From contig JAUYMQ010000584.1 in NCBI GenBank assembly GCA_030698575.1, forward strand, positions 1 through 5,384: a stretch of DNA of 5,384 bases, written 5' to 3'. Position 1 is the first letter of the stretch. Each line of letters starts with the position of its first letter. The notes beneath the pieces are model-generated. The model saw only the letters and a list, made by a program, of their open reading frames with translations, did not search any database and was not told the origin of the DNA. A program made the position numbers and the translations under genes. Of this stretch, positions 1 through 5,101 are shown piece after piece. This DNA comes from Deltaproteobacteria bacterium (lineage in GTDB: Bacteria; JAUYMQ01).

Positions 1-1929
1 CGGCTGGTTGAGCAGTTCCATGTAGGCCAGGTACAGATCCTCGCCGAGGTGCTCGCGCAGTCGCCGCTCCATGAACTCGGCGAAGAAGACGTGCCAGATG
101 GCGCTCGCGACGCTGTCGGTTGCGCACGCGCCGTCCCACGCGACGAGGCGCTTCCAGGCCTCGCGCACGATGGAGTCCTCGCACCACCGCTCGACGTCGT
201 CCGAAGCCAGCACGTCCTTGATGAACTCGCGGGCCTGCACCGCCACCACGTCCATGTGCATCCGCGCCATGTCGGTCAGGGTGTGCTTCTCGCGCTCGGC
301 GATCATCTCCTTGATCCGCATCACGCGGTACGGCGGCTCCCAGAGGTCGGTGATGTAGAAGGGGTAGCTGTCGTCCACGACCTTGTTGTTTGCCGTGGCC
401 ACGTACCCCTCGTCGGGGTTGAGAACGCGCGGGTGGAGAGCATAGGGAACGAACCCGGCCCACTCGTTCTCTTCGACGGGGCGCCCGTCGATCGGGAGAA
501 GCCCCTTGCCGCCCCGCCGCAGCGGGATCTTGCCGGCCATGGCGTAGCCGATGTTTCCCTCGACGTCGGCGTAGACCATGTTCAGCGGCGAGCCGCCGTA
601 CCCCTCCATCGCTTCGACGGCCTCGGTCCAGTTGTTGGCGTAGTTCAGGCGGTAGAAGTTCTCGAAGTCCGACGACGGCTCGTGGGCGCACCACTTGAGC
701 GCGAGCACGTCGCGCGCCACCCCGGGGCAAACGCGCCCCGCCACCGTGTCGGTGATCACCGGGCCGTGGCGCGTGATGCGCACGTCGCGCGTTTCGTCCT
801 TGCCCCCCTTGACCTTGTAGAACTCCCGCCGGATCTCCATGTCCACCCAGTCGTCTCCCGCGCGGTAGCGCCGCGTGTCCTCCGGGTGAACTTCCTCGAC
901 GTAGATGTCGGCGTCGTCGGCCATGACGTTGGTCATGCCCCAGGCGATCTTCGCGTTGTGGCCGATGACGACGCCCGGCGCGCCCGGGAGTGAAGAGCCG
1001 ATGACGTTCAACCCCTCGGCGTCGACATTCAGGTGGTTCAGGTACCACACACTCGGCGTGAGCAGCAGCAGGTGCGGATCGCTGCAGAGGAAGGGCTGCC
1101 CGGTGACGGTGCGCGATCCCGCCAGGGCCCAGGCGTTGCTGCCTAGATGCGCGCCGCCGCCGCCCACGTATTCGCGGAAGTGCTGCTCGAGCGCCATCAC
1201 CTCGCGCAGATCCAGGCCGTGCACCGGAACCGGATGCTTCAAACGCGTCGTCACAGGGCCGTCCGCCGGGTAGGTGGGGAAGAGGTCGCGCAGCTTGCGG
1301 TCGTGTTCGGGGAATCGCTCGCGGAGCCCCTCGAGCGCGAGGATGGTCCGCATGGAGGTAGAGAGCTGGAGCGAAAGCAGTTTCGAGATGGCGATGGTGT
1401 CGGTGGCGGTCCAGGGCTCTGGCTCGTAGCGCAGCAGCTTGAATTCCACCGGGAGCTTCTTGCCGCACCGCTCGATGTAGTCGTTGACCCCCCGGACGTA
1501 GGCCTCGATGCAGCTCACCATGCGGTCCGAGTAAGCTTTGACCGACTCCTCCGCCGCCTGCGCCAGCCCGAGGACCCGGATGAAATGATCCATGTCGACC
1601 ATCGTGGCGCCCTTCAGATGAACTGTCAGATCCTCCCACGGCGCGTCGACGGGCCCCACGATCTCCGCCAGCCGGCCGGTTGCCGCGCGGCGCGAGAAGT
1701 CCATCTGGAACAGCCGGTCCTGCGCGTGCACGAAACCCTGGGCGCGGAGGCCATCCAGTTCGTTCTCGGCGTAGATGTGCGGGACGGCGCTCTCGTCGCG
1801 GTACACGCGCACGGGCCCGCCCAGATCGCGAAGCGTGATCTCGCCGCGGGTCATCGGGAGGGAAGGGCGCGCAAGGCGTCGGAGGACGGGCTCGAGGACG
1901 GTGGAGAAGATTCGGGTGACCAGGTTCAT
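1..1929 (-). CDS. Penicillin acylase family protein (Ntn hydrolase), 3' end cut by window
   Basis: My reverse-strand translation is open for 643 codons from ATG at 1929 to base 1 with no stop. It reads as a penicillin/acyl-homoserine-lactone acylase precursor, a family that hydrolyses amide bonds after self-cleavage into alpha and beta subunits. Alpha region: GFVHAQDRLFQMD at residues 65-77 and GRLAEIVG at 85-92, typical of the family. The predicted cleavage site is Gly263/Ser264 in GSNAW; Ser264 would become the N-terminal nucleophile of the beta subunit. DPH at beta 21-23 places His where PvdQ-like acylases have it, whereas E. coli penicillin G acylase has Gln. PGAPGVVIGHN (315-325), AWGMTN (329-334) and the calcium-type DDAD (338-341) follow. 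Asn514/Asn515 in ATANNK are candidates for the oxyanion-hole Asn. Family members are usually about 730-850 residues, so some 100-200 are missing. The start is supported by CTGGAG 7 nt upstream and by the one-base overlap with the preceding gene. I see no hydrophobic signal peptide, which is odd for a normally periplasmic family. The substrate cannot be told from sequence. Confidence 0.93.
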   Translation of the reverse strand, partial: MNLVTRIFSTVLEPVLRRLARPSLPMTRGEITLRDLGGPVRVYRDESAVPHIYAENELDGLRAQGFVHAQDRLFQMDFSRRAATGRLAEIVGPVDAPWEDLTVHLKGATMVDMDHFIRVLGLAQAAEESVKAYSDRMVSCIEAYVRGVNDYIERCGKKLPVEFKLLRYEPEPWTATDTIAISKLLSLQLSTSMRTILALEGLRERFPEHDRKLRDLFPTYPADGPVTTRLKHPVPVHGLDLREVMALEQHFREYVGGGGAHLGSNAWALAGSRTVTGQPFLCSDPHLLLLTPSVWYLNHLNVDAEGLNVIGSSLPGAPGVVIGHNAKIAWGMTNVMADDADIYVEEVHPEDTRRYRAGDDWVDMEIRREFYKVKGGKDETRDVRITRHGPVITDTVAGRVCPGVARDVLALKWCAHEPSSDFENFYRLNYANNWTEAVEAMEGYGGSPLNMVYADVEGNIGYAMAGKIPLRRGGKGLLPIDGRPVEENEWAGFVPYALHPRVLNPDEGYVATANNKVVDDSYPFYITDLWEPPYRVMRIKEMIAEREKHTLTDMARMHMDVVAVQAREFIKDVLASDDVERWCEDSIVREAWKRLVAWDGACATDSVASAIWHVFFAEFMERRLREHLGEDLYLAYMELLNQP

Positions 1930-2426
1930 CAATTGTCTCCAGCGGCAGGTTTGCCCATGAGGGTGTCGATTCCCGAGCTCTTTCGCCGGCCGGCGGGAGC
2001 GGATTCGCGCATCACCTCCGACACGCCCATCAGATCCCGGTTCTCCCCCTCGCCGCCCGGCGCCCCGTCGGCCCCCAGAGTGAAAGCCATGCCGCGGCCG
2101 TTTTCGAGAACCTCGTACGCGTAGGGCCGGTTCCACGGATCGACGAGCGGGTCGGCGCCGCGCGCTTCGATGTAGGGACCGCGCCAGATCTCGGCGGTAA
2201 ACTCGTACGGAGCCAAGATGAGCGCCCCGATCCCCTCGCTCAAAGTGGGGTAGCGCCCCGTGTCGATTGTGAAGCGCTCGAGCCCCATCTGGATCGCGCC
2301 GAGCTGGCGCTGGGCCCGGATGGCCGGGTCATGGGCGCCCTCGGAAAGCTGGCGGCGGGCCAGGAGGAGCGCCGCCGCGCCGCCGGCGAGAAAGAGCACG
2401 AGCAGGATGATTCGGGAAGAGAGCAT
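1929..2426 (-). CDS. Membrane-anchored protein with GspG-type (T2SS major pseudopilin) C-terminal domain
   Basis: This is a 165-residue protein. Residues about 5-23 (RIILLVLFLAGGAAALLLA) form one membrane segment, followed by Arg-Arg and a helix (about 35-52). Residues 51-131 match the globular end of GspG: RFTIDTGRYPT, W81-RGPYI, DPWNRPYAY at 96-104, and LGADGAPGGEGENRDL at 117-132, the acidic Gly-rich loop that binds calcium in true GspG. In GspG this domain belongs to the major pseudopilin of the type II secretion system. The prepilin peptidase motif (Gly followed by FTLIE) is absent, so this protein probably stays an inner-membrane anchored domain rather than being processed into a pseudopilus. 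A tail of about 33 polar residues follows the point where GspG usually ends. No other secretion gene is nearby. The gene is first in an operon and overlaps the acylase by one base. I see no clear ribosome binding site before the ATG. The domain call is firm; the role is unknown. Confidence 0.82.
   Translation of the reverse strand: MLSSRIILLVLFLAGGAAALLLARRQLSEGAHDPAIRAQRQLGAIQMGLERFTIDTGRYPTLSEGIGALILAPYEFTAEIWRGPYIEARGADPLVDPWNRPYAYEVLENGRGMAFTLGADGAPGGEGENRDLMGVSEVMRESAPAGRRKSSGIDTLMGKPAAGDN
1937..1942 (-). promoter_or_regulatory. Ribosome binding site of the acylase gene
   Basis: CTGGAG on the minus strand lies 7 nt before the ATG at 1929, inside the last codons of the upstream GspG-like gene. 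Together with the TGATG stop/start overlap it fixes the acylase start and suggests translational coupling. Confidence 0.6.
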
Positions 2427-2470
2427 AAGGGGTCGAAAAACAAGATGATTTGGCTTCGTTGCGCCGGCTC

Positions 2471-2487
2471 CGGGAAACCCTTTCCCG
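2471..2487. repeat. Perfect inverted repeat in the leader of the GspG-like operon
   Basis: CGGGAAA-CCC-TTTCCCG is a 7-bp perfect stem with a 3-nt loop. It would lie in the 5' untranslated leader of the minus-strand transcript, about 25 nt after the predicted start of transcription and 45 nt before the start codon. It could be an RNA hairpin or a DNA-binding site. No T-run follows on either strand, so an intrinsic terminator is unlikely. Confidence 0.5.
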
Positions 2488-2518
2488 CGCCTGCCAGTGC
2501 CGCTTTATCGCCTGAAAG

Positions 2519-2547
2519 CTTATACACCCGCGCGATGCCCCTCTCAA
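2519..2547 (-). promoter_or_regulatory. Predicted sigma70-type promoter of the GspG-like/acylase operon
   Basis: On the minus strand, TTGAGA (2547-2542) and TATAAG (2524-2519) are separated by 17 bp. Each hexamer matches the sigma70 consensus at 5 of 6 positions. Transcription would start near 2512, giving a leader of about 85 nt before the ATG at 2426. In such GC-rich DNA this is a strong match, and it is correctly placed and oriented. Confidence 0.6.
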
Positions 2548-2581
2548 GTCGCGAACGGCGGGGGGCCGCGGTGTCCCCTGC

Positions 2582-2608
2582 TCAAGTAGCCCCCGGGAGG
2601 GCCGATAA
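2582..2608 (+). promoter_or_regulatory. Predicted sigma28 (FliA)-type promoter of the PilZ gene
   Basis: TCAAGTAG (2582-2589), an 11-bp gap and GCCGATAA (2601-2608) fit the flagellar sigma28 pattern TAAAGTTT-N11-GCCGATAA. The -10 element matches at 8 of 8 positions, the -35 at 5 of 8, and the spacing is exact. Transcription would begin about 65 nt before the PilZ start codon. In E. coli the PilZ protein YcgR is a FliA-dependent gene, so the arrangement makes biological sense. This is a motif match only. Confidence 0.5.
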
Positions 2609-2668
2609 GCGCTCCGTGAGCCGGAGGCGCGGTGCGTCCGGCGCGGGCCGGCCGGCCTCTGAACGACC

Positions 2669-2674
2669 AGGAGG
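2669..2674 (+). promoter_or_regulatory. Ribosome binding site of the PilZ gene
   Basis: A full AGGAGG lies 6 nt before the ATG at 2681 and fixes that start. Confidence 0.8.
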
Positions 2675-2680
2675 GTTCCG

Positions 2681-3040
2681 ATGGGCAACGAGCAGGCGGC
2701 GGAGCGGCGAAAGTATCCCCGCATACCGTCGAGCGATGTCGTTTCTTTCAGTGAGCGCGATGCGATGGAGCACCTGGGCGTGTCGAAGGACTTCAGCCCC
2801 GGGGGCATCCGCTTCTTCGCGACCGGTTGCGAGATCGACATGGGCACGGTCGTGGAGATCAACTTCTATGTCGGCAAGACCTTCGTGTCGGCCGTCGGGA
2901 AGGTGGTGCACGCGACCGACGTCGATGCGCTGACCCAGGACGTCGGCATCGAGTTCGTCGAACTGGACTCCGTCGCCACCGCGATCCTCAAGAACTACTA
3001 TCACGAGAACGCGGCCAAGGCCGGCACCGACGCCGCCTGA
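2681..3040 (+). CDS. PilZ domain protein (probable c-di-GMP receptor)
   Basis: This is a 119-residue single-domain protein. PilZ domains bind cyclic di-GMP and pass the signal to motility, secretion or polysaccharide machinery in the cytoplasm. Both ligand motifs are present: RxxxR as R10-KYP-R14 and D/NxSxxG as D37-FSPG-G42. The rest fits the PilZ beta-barrel: GIRFFATG, GTVVEINFYV, a GKVVHATDV strand, and DVGIEFVEL near residues 88-96, followed by a C-terminal helix (ATAILKNYYHENAA). There is no signal peptide, membrane segment or attached output domain, so it likely acts by binding a partner protein. The AGGAGG site 6 nt upstream fixes the start. The gene stands alone: a divergent operon lies to the left, and a hairpin and repeat region to the right. 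A FliA-type promoter upstream suggests expression with late flagellar genes. The partner is not visible in the window. Confidence 0.92.
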   Translation: MGNEQAAERRKYPRIPSSDVVSFSERDAMEHLGVSKDFSPGGIRFFATGCEIDMGTVVEINFYVGKTFVSAVGKVVHATDVDALTQDVGIEFVELDSVATAILKNYYHENAAKAGTDAA

Positions 3041-3089
3041 GCGCGCCGCCGCGCCCTCTCGGGTTCATATCAATTCTCCGAAGATTTCT

Positions 3090-3135
3090 CGGGGCCGGGT
3101 CCCAACCCGCAGGGCAGCGTTGGGGTCCGGCCCCG
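3090..3135 (+). terminator. Long hairpin, probable terminator of the PilZ transcript
   Basis: Arms 3090-3106 and 3119-3135 pair over 17 positions around a 12-nt loop; the only non-Watson-Crick pairs are two adjacent G-T positions that are wobble pairs in RNA. The hairpin begins 50 nt after the PilZ stop codon. The following bases (CTCTTGATC) give only a weak T-tract, so termination may be inefficient. It could instead be a dispersed palindromic repeat. Confidence 0.5.
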
Positions 3136-3180
3136 CTCTTGATCCCGCCTTCAACTTCCTGAAGCTCCTGCCGCCGCACG

Positions 3181-3261
3181 GGCCGAACCGCCTGTCATTG
3201 CGAGGAAGGCCGAACCGCCTGTCATTGCGAGGAAGGCCGGACCGCCTGTCATTGCGAGGAA
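3181..3261. repeat. Three tandem 27-bp repeats
   Basis: Units at 3181-3207, 3208-3234 and 3235-3261. The first two are identical; the third differs by one base (A to G at its sixth position). Each unit contains TGTCATTGCGAGGA, the outer arm of the adjoining palindromic element, so the array looks like an expansion of that arm. The 27-bp period keeps the antisense frame open as repeated GLPRNDRR. Confidence 0.93.
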
Positions 3262-3339
3262 GGCCGGAGGCCTGACGACGCAATCCCCTGCGCGCTTGCC
3301 GGGAGATTGCTTCGTCGCTGCGCTCCTCGCAATGACAGG
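3245..3339. repeat. Palindromic dispersed element of the CHCEERSDE type
   Basis: Outer arms 3245-3260 and 3324-3339 are perfect 16-bp inverted repeats. Inner arms GCAATC (3280-3285) and GATTGC (3305-3310) also pair, leaving a loop of about 19 nt. A side hairpin AGGCC-GGA-GGCCT sits at 3261-3273. Read on the minus strand, the right half translates as CHCEERSDEAIS, a peptide I recall as a frequent spurious annotation from a repeat scattered through many bacterial genomes. There is no transposase here, so it would be a non-autonomous REP- or MITE-like element. It overlaps the third 27-bp unit. Confidence 0.8.
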
Positions 3340-3346
3340 TCACTCT

Positions 3347-3385
3347 CCTCTCGGTGACAGGGCTCGGGCCTCTCGGTGACAGGGC
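3347..3385. repeat. Two 17-bp direct repeats, 22-bp period
   Basis: CCTCTCGGTGACAGGGC occurs at 3347-3363 and again, identical, at 3369-3385, separated by 5 bp. The pair lies between the palindromic element and the predicted promoter of the importer operon, about 16 bp before the -35 box. It may be part of the repeat cluster or a regulator site. Confidence 0.75.
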
Positions 3386-3400
3386 GCGCTTCTTTCCTCT

Positions 3401-3430
3401 TTGACAAACCTCCCCCGCCTCACGGATGAT
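3401..3430 (+). promoter_or_regulatory. Predicted sigma70-type promoter of the peptide importer operon
   Basis: A perfect -35 box TTGACA (3401-3406) is followed after 18 bp by GATGAT (3425-3430), which matches the -10 consensus at 4 of 6 positions. Transcription would start near 3437, about 87 nt before the start codon of the OppA-like gene. The -10 match and spacing are moderate. Confidence 0.45.
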
Positions 3431-3511
3431 CCCCGCGATCAGGCGATGCCCGGCTCGGAAGTCCACCTCCCCCCGAACCACCAGACGTCGCGCACGTCGT
3501 TTACCGCACCC

Positions 3512-3516
3512 GGAGG
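3512..3516 (+). promoter_or_regulatory. Ribosome binding site of the OppA-like gene
   Basis: GGAGG lies 7 nt before the ATG at 3524. It decides for this start against the upstream in-frame TTG at 3401, which would add 41 residues in front of a good leader peptide. Confidence 0.75.
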
Positions 3517-3523
3517 CTCTACG

Positions 3524-5101
3524 ATGGACCGGCGCGCGTTTCTGAGGCTCATGGCGGCGGGCGCGCTGGCCACAGCACTCCCACGCTGCGGCGGCGGCGC
3601 TTCGGGCGGCCGCCTGTTTCGGATGAACCTCCGGAGCGAGCCTCCCACGCTCGATCCCAACCTCGCCACCGACAACGTCTCGCTTCGCGTCCTGACCAAC
3701 CTGATGGAGGGGCTCACCGCCTACGGCGACGGACTCCGGCCCGTGCCGGCGGCGGCCGAGCGCTGGGAGGTGCTGGATGGCGGCGCGCGCGTTCTCTTTC
3801 ATCTGCGGCCCGACGGGCGCTGGAGCGACGGCGTGCCGGTGACCGCCCGCGACTTCGAGTTCTCCTGGAAACGCTTCCTCGATCCCGAAACCGCCGCCGA
3901 GTACGCCTATTTCCTCTACGACGTCGAGGGGGCCGAGGCCTACAACACGGCGAAGAGCGGCGACGCCGCGGGCGTGGGCGTGCGCGCCCTCGACGATTTG
4001 ACGCTCGAGGTCCGCCTGGCGCGACCCGTCGTCTTCTTCCCGATGATCACGACCTTCATGGTGCTCTTTCCTCTTCGCCCCGACGTGATCGCGCGGCACG
4101 GCGACGCCTGGACCGAGCCCGGCCACTTTGTCGGCAACGGCCCCTTCGCGCTGGAGGCCTGGCGGCACGAGTACAAGGTCAGCCTGCGCCGGAACCCGCA
4201 CTACCGCGCGGCGCCGCGCATCGAGGGGGTCGATTTCTTCATGGTAAACGAGCCCACCGTCGAGCTGACGCTCTTCGAGCGGGGCGATCTCGATTTCGCG
4301 CTGCTGCCGATCGTCGAGATCCCGCGCTACGAGGAGAGCCCGCTGTTCCACCGGAAACCGATGCTTCGCGCGGAGTACTACGGCTTCAACTGCAAGAAGC
4401 TGCCCTTCAACGACCCGCGCGTGCGCAGAGCTTTCTCTCTTGCGATCGACCGCTCGGTGTTCCCACGCATTCTTCATGGCGGCGAGACGCCGATGGCGAG
4501 CTGGATCCCGCCCGGCATGTTCGCGCACGAGCCGGACATCGGACTGCACTTCGACCTCGACGCCGCCCGAAGCGCGCTGGCCGAGGCCGGCTTTGCCGGC
4601 GGGCGCGGTTTCCCGCGCGTCGATCTCGCTGTCAACACGGGTGAAGAGCCCCGGAGGGTCGCCGAGAACATGCAGTCGCAGTGGAAGGAGAGCCTCGGCG
4701 TGACGGTCCGCTTGCGGAACGTCGAGTGGAAGGCCTACCTGAAGGAGATCGCCACCGATCCGCCGGGGATCTGGCGCCTCGGGTGGGGCGCCGACTATCC
4801 CGATCCGGACAACTTCATGAACCTCTTCACCGCCGCGAGCGGTAACAACCACACGCGCTGGGGCTCGGCCGAATTCGACCGCCTGGTGGCGGACGCGGCG
4901 CTGGATGCCGACAAGTCGCGCCGGAAGGCGATGTACGACGATGCGCAGCGAATTCTCTGCGCGGAGGCCGCTGCCATCATGCCGCTCTACTCGCGGGCGC
5001 ATAACTTCCTGGTGTCGCCGCGGGTGGAGGGCCTCTGGATCAACGAGATGGACTACCTCTATCTCGATCGGGTGAGCGTTCGCGAGGAGGCGGAGGCGTG
5101 A
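3524..5101 (+). CDS. oppA: Oligopeptide ABC transporter substrate-binding protein (OppA/DppA family)
   Basis: This 525-residue protein of the SBP_bac_5 family captures peptides outside the inner membrane and delivers them to the Opp/Dpp permeases. The leader has a twin-arginine motif (RRAFLRL, residues 3-9), a short hydrophobic stretch and LPRC-GGG with Cys22, suggesting a Tat-exported lipoprotein. Arg just before the Cys is not a normal lipobox residue, so lipidation is uncertain. The mature part follows E. coli OppA in order: EPPTLDP (39-45), WSDGVPVTARDFEFSWKR (100-117), VGNGPFAL (203-210), LPFNDPRVRRAFSLAIDR (293-310), EWKAYL (401-406) and GWGADYPDP (420-428). Asp424 matches the Asp of the OppA ADY motif that holds the peptide N-terminus. 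The length is normal. The start is chosen at 3524 because of GGAGG 7 nt upstream and the leader that begins there. The stop overlaps the permease start by 4 bp. OppA fits better than DppA because of the partner gene; the actual ligand is unknown. Confidence 0.93.
   Translation: MDRRAFLRLMAAGALATALPRCGGGASGGRLFRMNLRSEPPTLDPNLATDNVSLRVLTNLMEGLTAYGDGLRPVPAAAERWEVLDGGARVLFHLRPDGRWSDGVPVTARDFEFSWKRFLDPETAAEYAYFLYDVEGAEAYNTAKSGDAAGVGVRALDDLTLEVRLARPVVFFPMITTFMVLFPLRPDVIARHGDAWTEPGHFVGNGPFALEAWRHEYKVSLRRNPHYRAAPRIEGVDFFMVNEPTVELTLFERGDLDFALLPIVEIPRYEESPLFHRKPMLRAEYYGFNCKKLPFNDPRVRRAFSLAIDRSVFPRILHGGETPMASWIPPGMFAHEPDIGLHFDLDAARSALAEAGFAGGRGFPRVDLAVNTGEEPRRVAENMQSQWKESLGVTVRLRNVEWKAYLKEIATDPPGIWRLGWGADYPDPDNFMNLFTAASGNNHTRWGSAEFDRLVADAALDADKSRRKAMYDDAQRILCAEAAAIMPLYSRAHNFLVSPRVEGLWINEMDYLYLDRVSVREEAEA
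5085..5090 (+). promoter_or_regulatory. Ribosome binding site of the oppB gene
   Basis: AGGAGG inside the last codons of the OppA-like gene lies 7 nt before the GTG at 5098. It supports this non-ATG start and the 4-bp overlap. Confidence 0.65.

Larger units (their letters stand above)
3041..3523. other. Gene-free region with hairpin, repeats and a promoter
   Basis: These 483 bp contain no convincing gene. From left to right they hold a long GC-rich hairpin after the PilZ gene, three tandem 27-bp repeats, a palindromic CHCEERSDE-type element, two 17-bp direct repeats, and a sigma70-like promoter with the ribosome binding site of the peptide importer operon. The minus-strand frame that stays open across it is a translation of the repeats plus the antisense of the OppA-like gene. 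Confidence 0.8.

Noticed and set aside
49-993. Plus-strand open frame of 314 codons
   Set aside because: Antisense shadow of the acylase gene. The His-, Val- and Arg-rich translation shows no domain, and the reverse strand carries clear acylase motifs in the same bases.
1147-2124. Plus-strand open frame of 325 codons
   Set aside because: It runs antisense across the acylase and GspG-like genes and their overlap, with no family motifs.
2329-3004. Overlapping open frames on both strands across the divergent promoter region and the PilZ gene
   Set aside because: They conflict with the PilZ gene, which has a strong ribosome site and both ligand motifs. Their products are low-complexity Arg- and Ser-rich sequences, as expected for shadow frames in GC-rich DNA.
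3181-3385. CRISPR array
   Set aside because: The 27-bp units are directly adjacent with no unique spacers, and they derive from the arm of a palindromic element. The later 17-bp pair has only a 5-bp gap.
3401-3523. Upstream TTG start for the OppA-like protein, adding 41 residues
   Set aside because: The TTG is the first part of a perfect -35 box, no ribosome site precedes it, and the extra residues would bury the twin-arginine leader that begins at 3524.
3065-5002. Minus-strand open frame of 645 codons spanning the repeat region and most of the OppA-like gene
   Set aside because: It is the antisense of a clearly recognisable binding-protein gene joined to a translation of the repeats (CHCEERSDEAIS, GLPRNDRR). 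It is Arg-, Val- and Gly-rich with no family pattern.
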